Assembly (NCBI GenBank): GCA_021786915.1
Contig: JAJYMP010000485.1
Span: 1-8,016, forward strand
Origin: Chloroflexota bacterium
GTDB lineage: Bacteria; Chloroflexota; Limnocylindria; Limnocylindrales; CSP1-4
Direction of reading: 5' to 3'
Length of the DNA: 8,016 nucleotides
Positions 1 to 5,547 of this stretch are shown here, in pieces; position 1 is the stretch's first letter, and each line of letters opens with the position of its first letter. The translations under genes and the position numbers were made by a program. The notes below the pieces were generated by a model. It saw only the letters and a program-made list of their open reading frames with translations, was not told where the DNA came from and did no database searches.

Positions 1-9
1 TCGGCTCAT
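1..9 (-). CDS. Start of a further minus-strand gene, cut by the window edge
   Basis: Only the first three codons (ATG AGC CGA; Met-Ser-Arg) are inside the window, so the product cannot be identified. The start is supported by a strong Shine-Dalgarno sequence, GGAGGA on the minus strand (positions 16-21), placed six bases before the ATG. The gene follows the small TadE-like gene after 44 bp in the same direction, so it is probably in the same operon. From context it could be another pilus-locus protein, but that is inference. Confidence 0.5.
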
Positions 10-15
10 GGCGGA

Positions 16-21
16 TTCCTC
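16..21 (-). promoter_or_regulatory. Ribosome binding site for the gene leaving the window
   Basis: The plus strand reads tcctcc, giving GGAGGA on the transcript, six bases before an ATG at 9-7. It is one of the best Shine-Dalgarno matches in the window and is the main reason to call a gene start at position 9. Confidence 0.65.
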
Positions 22-53
22 CAGACGGCACTCATGGCGGAGGATCGTGTGCG

Positions 54-536
54 TCACTGCACGACGACCTGCGCCTGGCCGGAGATGACGATCGGTCCGA
101 CGAGGTTGCTGATGAGCGGCGTGAACAGGTGGAAGGCCTGGCTCGCCGGCGACGTGGGCGTCTGCACGACGACCTTGAGCAGGTAGCCCGCCCGGCATGC
201 CGCGGCGGAGACCGACGCCGTCCCGTCGCTGGTGCACGTGGCGACCACGCTGTAGATCGCGGGCGCCGCCGCCATCCGGTCCTTTGCCACCTGCTGGGTG
301 CAGGTCAGCCGGTTCTGCGTCCCGACGCTGCTCGGGCAGGCGTACTGCCACTGCTCCACGGAGCCGTAGCGCGCGGCCTCGCGGGCGGCCTGGTTGAATG
401 CGTTGGTGACGTACACGTAGCGGCCCAGGTCGATCAGCCCGAACACCAGCATCGCGAAGACCGGGAAGACCAGGGCGAACTCGACCATCGACTGGCCCCG
501 GGTCCGCCGCCGCGCGGCGCCACGCCGCCGCTTCAT
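54..536 (-). CDS. Small TadE-like pseudopilin (Tad/Flp pilus minor pilin)
   Basis: This 160-residue protein has the classic TadE-like N-terminus. A very basic leader (residues 1-14, rich in Arg) ends in Gly14. It is followed by QSMVEFALVFPV, with Glu19 at position +5 after the presumed G14|Q15 cleavage site, and by a hydrophobic helix at about 17-38. Known TadE/TadF proteins are pseudopilins processed by the TadV prepilin peptidase and needed for Flp pilus assembly at the cytoplasmic membrane. The helix runs into LGRYVYVTNAFNQAAREAARYG, also typical of the family. The exported part has four cysteines (67, 79, 101, 114), which could form two disulfides. A longer in-frame reading extends upstream to 884, but it lies inside the preceding gene and lacks family features, so I start at 536. 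That ATG overlaps the upstream stop as ATGA, implying translational coupling; no clear Shine-Dalgarno sequence is visible. Confidence 0.9.
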   Translation of the reverse strand: MKRRRGAARRRTRGQSMVEFALVFPVFAMLVFGLIDLGRYVYVTNAFNQAAREAARYGSVEQWQYACPSSVGTQNRLTCTQQVAKDRMAAAPAIYSVVATCTSDGTASVSAAACRAGYLLKVVVQTPTSPASQAFHLFTPLISNLVGPIVISGQAQVVVQ

Positions 537-2182
537 GGCGCCGTCACCGTGACGGCCGAGCTCGCAGCCTTGCACGCGTAGGCCGGTTGCGACTGCTGCG
601 AGACGGTGGTGGTGCCCGCTGCTCCAGACGGGTTGGTGGTGAGGGCGCCGGTGAAGCCGGCCGCGGTCCATACGGACTGCGCCTGGCTCACGGTCTTGGC
701 CGAGCCGTCGGCCGTCGGATAGAGGGTGTCCACGAGGTTCGGGACCACCTTGCCGCTGCCGCAGGTCGCGGTCGTGATCGTCACCGACGGCTGCTGTCCG
801 CTGACGAACTGGGCGTTCGTGGCCGACGCTGAAGCCGCGAAGGCGAATGGCCCGGTGGCCGTGAAGGACTGCGGGAGGGTGCACGTCCAGGTGTCACCGG
901 GTTGGCCGGTCGCGGCCAGCGAGGTGGGCACGGGCACCTGGCACGAGGCCAGGCTGATCGGCGTGCCGGCTCGCGTGACCGTCACCGCGAAGTTGTTGGC
1001 CGTCCCGCCCTGGTTCTGGACCGACAGGTAGAGCCAGCCGGTCGGGTTCTGGATCTCGGGCGCGGAGGAAGTCGTGTCTCGGTCCAGGGTCAGGTCGCCC
1101 GTCGGGAACGCGGGGTTGCCGTTGGACCCGTTGCCGCTCGAACCGCCCAGCCGCCACGGCGAGGCCAGGAGGTTGACCGCGAGGCGCGGCGCCGGCATGA
1201 CCTTGACGTCCGTCCCCGTCGAGTTCGTGCCGGCCGGGAGCCCGTTCGCCATCGCGCTCGTCTGGACCGAGACGATGTCGTCGTTCGCCCCGGCCGTGGG
1301 GTCCGTCACGGACGCTGGCCGAGTGAACGAGCAGTACACCGCGACCGAGTTGGCGGCCAGCGTGGTGGGCAGCGTGGGGCAGTCATTCGGGGCCGCGAAG
1401 CTGACGCCGTTCTCCGAGAACCCGTACGTGATGTTGGTCAGCTTGATGTTCCCGGTATTGCGGACGCGAACCTTGTAGCTGACCGTCGAGTTCTCGTTGA
1501 ACTGGAGGTAGTGGTCGGTGTTGAGGCTGTCCTGGCACGGCTGGTAGTAGAAGTCGGGGCTCTGGACGGGGTCCGCCTCCGTGCAGGCGGACGTGATCTC
1601 CGAGGTGTTGAGGGAGTTGCTCGTGTTGGCCCAGATCAGCACCTCCAGCCCCGACGGGTCGAACGCGTCCGACATCACGGTTGCCTGCGCCTCCTTCGTG
1701 AGCGTGAAGGAGGACGGCACCAGGCTCGAGATGAGCGGCGTGACCAACTGGAACGGCATCGACACAGTGACCTGGTAGGTGTACCCGTCGAGGCAGTCGG
1801 TGATCGACTGGACCAGGTCGCCGTCAGGCTTCCGGCACGCCACCGTGGAGGTCATCAGGCTGTTGCCCGAGCCGTCGGTGAGGTTCGGCGCCTCGTGGTT
1901 GACGTGCCACACGACGTTGTTCGGGTCGGCGCAGATGGTGAGGCCGGTGGTGTTGCACAGCGGGCTGCGGGCGCCCACGAGCGCGCCTTCCTTGGCGGCG
2001 TTCTCCACCGCGACGTAGCTGTAGAACAGCCGCCCAAGATCGACAGCGGCCCCCAGCAGAAGCAAGAGGACGGGCACGACGAGCGCGAACTCGACCATCG
2101 ACTGGCCGAGCGCCTTCGCTCTTCGATTGGGCAGGCGCGGGTGGCGGGATCGCACGAGTTGCCTCAGGCCGTATGCGCTCAT
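533..2182 (-). CDS. Large TadE-like protein with beta-sandwich repeats and a C-terminal PASTA-like domain
   Basis: This 549-residue protein begins as a TadE-like pseudopilin. A basic leader ends KALG26, followed by QSMVEFALVVPV with Glu31 at +5, a helix at about 29-52, and DLGRLFYSYVAVENAAKEGA. The TadE-like part ends near residue 171. Typical TadE proteins stop around there (150-200 residues); this one continues for about 380 more. Residues 230-330 look like a DUF11/CARDB-type beta domain (VSYKVRVRNTGNIKLTNITY, then a CPTLPTTLAANSVAVYCSF stretch). Residues 334-474 look like a second, related domain (WLYLSVQNQGGTANNFAVTV). Residues 478-549 resemble a PASTA domain: VVPNLVD, then SQAQSVWTAAGF, then TTVSQQSQP and SSAVTVTAP. 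PASTA domains bind peptidoglycan or beta-lactam-like ligands in some kinases and PBPs, so a cell-wall or surface-anchoring role for this minor pilin is an inference. The gene is separated from the TadG-like gene by 380 bp and overlaps the next gene by 4 bp. No strong ribosome binding site is visible. Confidence 0.88.
   Translation of the reverse strand: MSAYGLRQLVRSRHPRLPNRRAKALGQSMVEFALVVPVLLLLLGAAVDLGRLFYSYVAVENAAKEGALVGARSPLCNTTGLTICADPNNVVWHVNHEAPNLTDGSGNSLMTSTVACRKPDGDLVQSITDCLDGYTYQVTVSMPFQLVTPLISSLVPSSFTLTKEAQATVMSDAFDPSGLEVLIWANTSNSLNTSEITSACTEADPVQSPDFYYQPCQDSLNTDHYLQFNENSTVSYKVRVRNTGNIKLTNITYGFSENGVSFAAPNDCPTLPTTLAANSVAVYCSFTRPASVTDPTAGANDDIVSVQTSAMANGLPAGTNSTGTDVKVMPAPRLAVNLLASPWRLGGSSGNGSNGNPAFPTGDLTLDRDTTSSAPEIQNPTGWLYLSVQNQGGTANNFAVTVTRAGTPISLASCQVPVPTSLAATGQPGDTWTCTLPQSFTATGPFAFAASASATNAQFVSGQQPSVTITTATCGSGKVVPNLVDTLYPTADGSAKTVSQAQSVWTAAGFTGALTTNPSGAAGTTTVSQQSQPAYACKAASSAVTVTAP
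541..555. repeat. Perfect 7-bp inverted repeat just upstream of the small TadE start
   Basis: Positions 541-547 (ccgtcac) and 549-555 (gtgacgg) are exact reverse complements around one central base. They lie inside the last codons of the PASTA-containing gene (the Val-Thr-Val-Thr run) and four bases before the ATG of the next gene. The alternating Val/Thr codons may alone explain it. Confidence 0.5.
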
Positions 2183-2439
2183 CGGGTTGGACTATCCCGA
2201 GTGAACCTTGCGCGCGGCCTTACGACCAGCCCATCCATTCGGTTAGGTAGGGGGGTACTTGTGGAACGTCACCCGCTCCGAGGCGCCCCGCGAGAGCGGA
2301 GGCTCTGGCATCACGCTCCCCGGGTCTACCGGTGACCGAGTGTCTCAGGCAGCCCTGTGAGGCGGACCTGCCCGGCGCTGCGTTGCCTGTCACAGCTGGC
2401 CCACGCGCTGCCGTGAGACTACCCGACCGCGTCCGCGTC

Positions 2440-2479
2440 GCGTCGCCCGCGGCCGGCGCGCCGCCCGGGCAGGCGACGC
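2440..2479 (-). terminator. GC-rich stem-loop, possible terminator or processing site after the TadG-like gene
   Basis: An exact 8-bp inverted repeat (gcgtcgcc at 2440-2447, ggcgacgc at 2472-2479) encloses 24 nt that are themselves almost all G and C and can pair further. It follows the TadG-like stop codon by about 84 bp in the direction of transcription. There is no T-rich tract after it, so a standard intrinsic terminator is not shown. A Rho-dependent, attenuator or mRNA-stabilising role is equally possible. Confidence 0.35.
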
Positions 2480-2486
2480 CCTACGT

Positions 2487-2554
2487 ACTGCACCGCGATG
2501 GACTGTACCGCGATGGACTGTACCGCGATGGACTGTACCGCGATGGACTGCGCC
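2487..2554. repeat. 15-bp tandem repeat, four copies plus a partial
   Basis: The plus-strand unit actgtaccgcgatgg occurs head to tail at 2502-2516, 2517-2531 and 2532-2546, all identical. A first copy at 2487-2501 differs by one base (c for t). A partial unit follows at 2547-2554. The array lies 8 bp downstream of the TadG-like stop codon, in the intergenic region. The unit length is a multiple of three, so every frame reads as a pentapeptide repeat, but none of these readings belongs to a credible gene. It could be an iteron-like protein binding array or a slippage-prone minisatellite. Confidence 0.92.
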
Positions 2555-2562
2555 TCTTAGGG

Positions 2563-4341
2563 CTATTGCTGTCCGACGTAAGGCTCGATCAGCATTGGGA
2601 TTCCGCTTAGTGGACCCGAATACGTTTGCGTGACGTTCGACCCACCATTGAAGGTAAAGGTCCACGACACAAGCTGCCCGACTCCGTCATGGCCTGGCTG
2701 GCCCGCGAGAGTGACGTTGTCATGAGGGGCATAGGTAATGCCCGTCCACGAGAGGGCCGCGCTTCCACCACCGGCCGAGACGACGTTGGTGTTGTCGTCA
2801 GCGGCGATACCCATAAGCCCAAGCTGATCGCGCCGCATGATGTACAGGGCAATCCCGGTCTGGGTCAGGTCCGATTCGTAGGAGTTCGTGTAGTTCCACT
2901 GCGTGCCGGACCAGTTGTAAGGCTGGGCTCCGCGACGCGTCCAAGCGCCCGAAATCTCGGGAACGGTGGCCAGCGGGCTCTTACCACGATTCAAGTCCAT
3001 GATTGATGGCGAACCAACGCCACCGGAAACAGTTAGTGCGTCTTTCTCCGGATCCCCGGTTGGCCTCATGACGATCGTGACGCCATCACCCACGACCATG
3101 CCACCGCCACTGATGTTGATTCCCGATCCGGAGCTAGTGCCGGCGAAGTAGAACACGCCCGGCATCTGCGTCTGTGGGACAGCGGTGGGGGTATCCGTGC
3201 AGCCATTGCCGTTGCTGATGCAGTTGTGCGTAAACGTCGGGTCAAGGATCACGCAGTAGGCGCCGCTGACCTTCAGCTGGGTGTAGTAACCGGGCCCGAT
3301 GCGAACGGCTTTCGTGCCGTCGCACGTCTGCACGCCACCGACAGAGGTCACACTGGTGGCTGCTGGAGAGTCGCCGCCAGACCCTACCAAGACGGAGCCG
3401 TTCGAGGACTTCTTGTCGACCGACGGAAACGCGCGCGTGAAACCATACGGCAATGCAGCGGTAGGAGACGTTGGGCCGCCGATCGTACTCGTGGGAAGCG
3501 GGTAGTTAGGATCTGGAATTGGCCCTGGGAGCTGCTTGGCCGTCTTGAGGGCAAAGGGCGCGGGGATCCCGCCGTTATTGATCTGGAGGTTGCCCCAACA
3601 ACTCGACCCGCAGGAGACGTAGTCGTGGAGATAGGCCTCGCTGTCATTCGGGAGAACGAGGTTGTTGTTCGAGTTGAGCTTCATATTGTAGTTGCCACCC
3701 ACATCCCCGTTGATGACGGTCAGGGTGACGTTGTTTCCTGCCAAGTTGATGTCGGGCTGGGCGGGGCCGGCCTGAGTCGGCTGGCGGAGAGTGATGACGG
3801 CAAACGTGCTCGGGAAGTTGCCAGCGGTGGCCCACGCGGAGACAAGAGAGCCATTCAGGCCGAAGACACGCGAGAAGTACGACGGGCTTTGCGCTTGGAC
3901 GTAGACGAAGATCGATTTGTCAGATGAGCCCGTCGAGCTCCCGGGGTACTTCGTGCCAGCGTTGATTGGCGGCGTACTGACCCACATGCTGAACGTTCCC
4001 GAGGTGTCGGTCACGGGCGTTGCTGCCGCCGTGTCGGTGGTCCAGGGTGACCCGGGGATGGTGATGTTGAGCTGGCTCATCAAGCTGTCCCAGGCCGCGT
4101 GCCTTGCGGTCTGGCGGTCGGGCGTGCTGCCAACGAGGAACGGCGACCCAGCCAGAGCAGCCGCATCTGCCGCGTTCTGATAGTCACGGCGCACTTTGAG
4201 GTACGACCCGAGATCGACCGCAATCGCTGCGAAACCAATGAGGACGACGAGGAAGATCGCGAACAAGACCAAGATCTGTCCGTCTTTGTGAGTGTGGCGG
4301 TCTCTCAACCCGTGGACGCGACCGGTGACCGTCACGGACAT
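2563..4341 (-). CDS. TadG-like Flp pilus-associated protein with large beta-rich C-terminal region
   Basis: This 592-residue protein has the Tad/TadG-like N-terminal segment. It comprises a polar leader ending KDG21, QILVLFAIFLVVLIGFAAIAVDLGSYL (helix about 22-46) and the diagnostic RRDYQNAADAAALAG at 51-65. Position +5 after G21 is Leu25, not the Glu of TadE proteins, as expected for TadG-type proteins. The rest is Gly/Ser/Thr/Asn-rich. Around residues 345-425 it contains phrases such as RIGPGYYTQLKVSGAYCVILDP and GVFYFAGTSSGSGINISGGGMVVGDGVTIVM. These recall the repetitive beta-strand (beta-helix-like) region of many TadG-like surface proteins. Cysteines 244, 248, 340, 363, 374 and 381 could form disulfides outside the membrane. 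TadG proteins are envelope components of the Tad apparatus; an exact role here is not shown. The ATG at 4341 has a good GGAGGG ribosome site and overlaps the upstream gene by 10 bp. Base composition is less GC-rich than the regulatory genes. Confidence 0.88.
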   Translation of the reverse strand: MSVTVTGRVHGLRDRHTHKDGQILVLFAIFLVVLIGFAAIAVDLGSYLKVRRDYQNAADAAALAGSPFLVGSTPDRQTARHAAWDSLMSQLNITIPGSPWTTDTAAATPVTDTSGTFSMWVSTPPINAGTKYPGSSTGSSDKSIFVYVQAQSPSYFSRVFGLNGSLVSAWATAGNFPSTFAVITLRQPTQAGPAQPDINLAGNNVTLTVINGDVGGNYNMKLNSNNNLVLPNDSEAYLHDYVSCGSSCWGNLQINNGGIPAPFALKTAKQLPGPIPDPNYPLPTSTIGGPTSPTAALPYGFTRAFPSVDKKSSNGSVLVGSGGDSPAATSVTSVGGVQTCDGTKAVRIGPGYYTQLKVSGAYCVILDPTFTHNCISNGNGCTDTPTAVPQTQMPGVFYFAGTSSGSGINISGGGMVVGDGVTIVMRPTGDPEKDALTVSGGVGSPSIMDLNRGKSPLATVPEISGAWTRRGAQPYNWSGTQWNYTNSYESDLTQTGIALYIMRRDQLGLMGIAADDNTNVVSAGGGSAALSWTGITYAPHDNVTLAGQPGHDGVGQLVSWTFTFNGGSNVTQTYSGPLSGIPMLIEPYVGQQ

Positions 4342-4895
4342 GTGGAGAACCCTCCGAGGTAACTCCCGCTAAGGTTGTATGTCTCGACGCGCATCTGCTC
4401 TGTGGCCGATCCGCGAAGGGCGTTGTCGGCAGTGCCGTCGAGTCGATCGACGATTGCCCCAACGAATGGGACGAAGAGCGGGTGCCGGTAGACCGCGGTT
4501 ACGGTGACGTAGATCGCGTACGTCGTGTCAGGGTTCTGGCGGATGCAGTAGGACACGTTTGAGGCAGGTGCCGCTGCCCCGCACGCGACCAAGTTGCTCG
4601 CCGAGTATCCCGGGACCTTCGCTTGCATCGAGGTCAAGAGCTGGCTGTAGGCACGCTGCCCCGTGCCGGTCGAGCATGATCCGGCGTCGGTCGTATTCGC
4701 CACCGGGAGTGTCGATGCGTAGCGAGTCGCCTCCCGTACAGCATTGGAGATTGCATCCTGCCCGCCCATGAGGAAGCCGAACTGAATTACCGAGAATACG
4801 ATCAGCAGGAACACCGGGAGAACGATGGCGAACTCGACCAGCGTCTGGCCGCCGCGATCCATGAATGAGCGCCTAAGCCCGGTCACGAGGAGCAT
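4332..4895 (-). CDS. TadE-like pseudopilin
   Basis: This 187-residue TadE-like protein has a short basic leader (GLRRSFMDRGG), a presumed processing site G16|Q17, and QTLVEFAIVLPVFLLIVFSVIQFG with Glu21 at +5 and a helix at about 18-43. It continues as QDAISNAVREATRYAS, the usual TadE continuation. The external part has cysteines at 74, 105, 117 and 186. Near the C-terminus, VTAVYRHPLFVPFVGAIVD matches the equivalent stretch of the preceding TadE-like protein, suggesting the two arose by duplication. It overlaps the upstream gene by 13 bp with the ATG at 4895. A GTG at 4886 would give a tidy GTGA overlap and cost only three residues, so the start is uncertain by that much. It also overlaps the TadG-like gene by 10 bp, so the three genes are almost certainly co-transcribed and translationally coupled. 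Confidence 0.9.
   Translation of the reverse strand: MLLVTGLRRSFMDRGGQTLVEFAIVLPVFLLIVFSVIQFGFLMGGQDAISNAVREATRYASTLPVANTTDAGSCSTGTGQRAYSQLLTSMQAKVPGYSASNLVACGAAAPASNVSYCIRQNPDTTYAIYVTVTAVYRHPLFVPFVGAIVDRLDGTADNALRGSATEQMRVETYNLSGSYLGGFSTCP
4350..4355 (-). promoter_or_regulatory. Ribosome binding site of the TadG-like gene
   Basis: GGAGGG on the minus strand lies eight bases before the ATG at 4341, inside the end of the upstream TadE-like gene. It supports this start over internal alternatives. Confidence 0.65.
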
Positions 4896-5437
4896 CCGCT
4901 TGTTCCGTCAGCGGGCAGGCTGTAAGGCTCCGTAAGGCCCACGGGGATTGAAATCGTGCTCGTGGTCGCGAGACCGTTGGTTCCCAGCACGCCCGCGATC
5001 AGCGGCACGAAGATGGCGTGTGCGTACGTAACAGAGACCGTGGTCTCCAACGCCAGCGCACCGGAAGCATCGGTGAAGCTCGTGTAGCAGACCGTCGCTG
5101 CCTGCAGATTGGCGGAGCTGTAGAACGGCACCTGTGCGACCAAGCCAGCTAGCAGCTTGTTCGTCTTCACCGAATTCCCATAGGCCGTTTCGGTCGCGGT
5201 GTCGATCGTCCCGGCCGAATCGGCTTTCGGCTGGACGAGTGATGCTTCACGCGCCGCGTCCCGCACTGCGTTCGTGACGCCAACTTGGGTTGCCCAGATG
5301 ACTCCGAACTGGATCGCGCCCAAGAGCAACAGCATAGTTGGGACGAGAATGATGGCGAACTCCGCCAACGACTGACCCCGGCTGGTTCCGGCTCGCGCCC
5401 GAATCCACGGGCGCAACGCATGGAAGACAAGACTCAT
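4883..5437 (-). CDS. TadE-like pseudopilin, first pilin gene after the two-component system
   Basis: This 184-residue protein opens with a basic leader (MSLVFHALRPWIRARAGTSR), then G21|Q22 and QSLAEFAIILVPTMLLLLGAIQFG (Glu26 at +5, helix about 23-48). VTNAVRDAAREASL follows, as in TadE-family proteins. The family is processed by prepilin peptidase and contributes to Flp pilus assembly. C-terminally, VSVTYAHAIFVPLIAGVLG parallels the next gene's product. Only two cysteines remain (117 and 182). The reading frame stays open upstream to 5872, but that extension overlaps the kinase gene and has no family character. The ATG at 5437 is preceded by GGGAG (5445-5449) with seven bases between, which decides the start. 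The gene lies 110 bp after the kinase and overlaps the following TadE-like gene by 13 bp. Confidence 0.9.
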   Translation of the reverse strand: MSLVFHALRPWIRARAGTSRGQSLAEFAIILVPTMLLLLGAIQFGVIWATQVGVTNAVRDAAREASLVQPKADSAGTIDTATETAYGNSVKTNKLLAGLVAQVPFYSSANLQAATVCYTSFTDASGALALETTVSVTYAHAIFVPLIAGVLGTNGLATTSTISIPVGLTEPYSLPADGTSGCSS

Positions 5438-5444
5438 CGGCACT

Positions 5445-5449
5445 CTCCC
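5445..5449 (-). promoter_or_regulatory. Ribosome binding site of the first TadE-like gene
   Basis: GGGAG on the minus strand, seven bases before the ATG at 5437, supports the short start rather than the long upstream extension of this frame. Confidence 0.55.
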
Positions 5450-5525
5450 ACCCAGGCTCTCCCCAAGGGTGCGGCCGAAGTGTCGCGCCCCGACCTTGCA
5501 TCGCCCCTTACAGGTGGGGTAGGAC

Positions 5526-5545
5526 CCGGTGCCCCGGGACACCGG
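5526..5545 (-). terminator. Stem-loop just after the histidine kinase, weak terminator candidate
   Basis: Exact 6-bp arms (ccggtg at 5526-5531, caccgg at 5540-5545) enclose an 8-nt loop only three bases beyond the kinase stop codon. No T-run follows in the direction of transcription, so termination is uncertain. It may instead reduce read-through or stabilise the kinase mRNA end. The rest of the 110-bp gap (5438-5547) shows no clear promoter boxes. Confidence 0.3.
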
Positions 5546-5547
5546 CG

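Larger units (their letters stand above)
2183..2562. other. 380-bp intergenic region between the TadG-like and PASTA-TadE genes
   Basis: No convincing gene lies here. A plus-strand reading from GTG 2332 to 2610 (92 codons) exists, but it has no ribosome binding site, no recognisable family and runs into the 3' end of the TadG-like gene. In transcription order the stretch holds four 15-bp tandem repeats (2546-2487), a GC-rich inverted repeat (2479-2440), and then about 250 bp without obvious structure up to the start at 2182. It may contain the promoter of the PASTA-TadE gene, but I could not pick convincing -35/-10 boxes. Its length contrasts with the overlapping genes on both sides, so it probably splits the pilin cluster into two transcriptional or post-transcriptional units. 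Confidence 0.6.

Noticed and set aside
8..35. Nine-codon minus-strand frame (MSAVWRNPP) ending in a TGA that overlaps the next gene's ATG
   Set aside because: It has no ribosome binding site and is too short to judge. The overlap is easily explained by chance, although a leader peptide cannot be excluded.
902..2335. Long plus-strand open frame of 477 codons opposite the PASTA-TadE gene
   Set aside because: It is an antisense shadow typical of high-GC DNA. It is Arg/Val/Asp-rich with no recognisable domain, while the minus strand encodes a clear TadE protein over the same bases.
2487..2554. CRISPR array
   Set aside because: The 15-bp units are directly adjacent with no spacers, and no cas genes are present.
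2332..2610. Plus-strand 92-codon frame encoding RDGLY pentapeptide repeats
   Set aside because: The repeat comes from the 15-bp tandem DNA repeat. The GTG start has no ribosome binding site, there is no family resemblance, and it runs into the 3' end of the TadG-like gene on the other strand.
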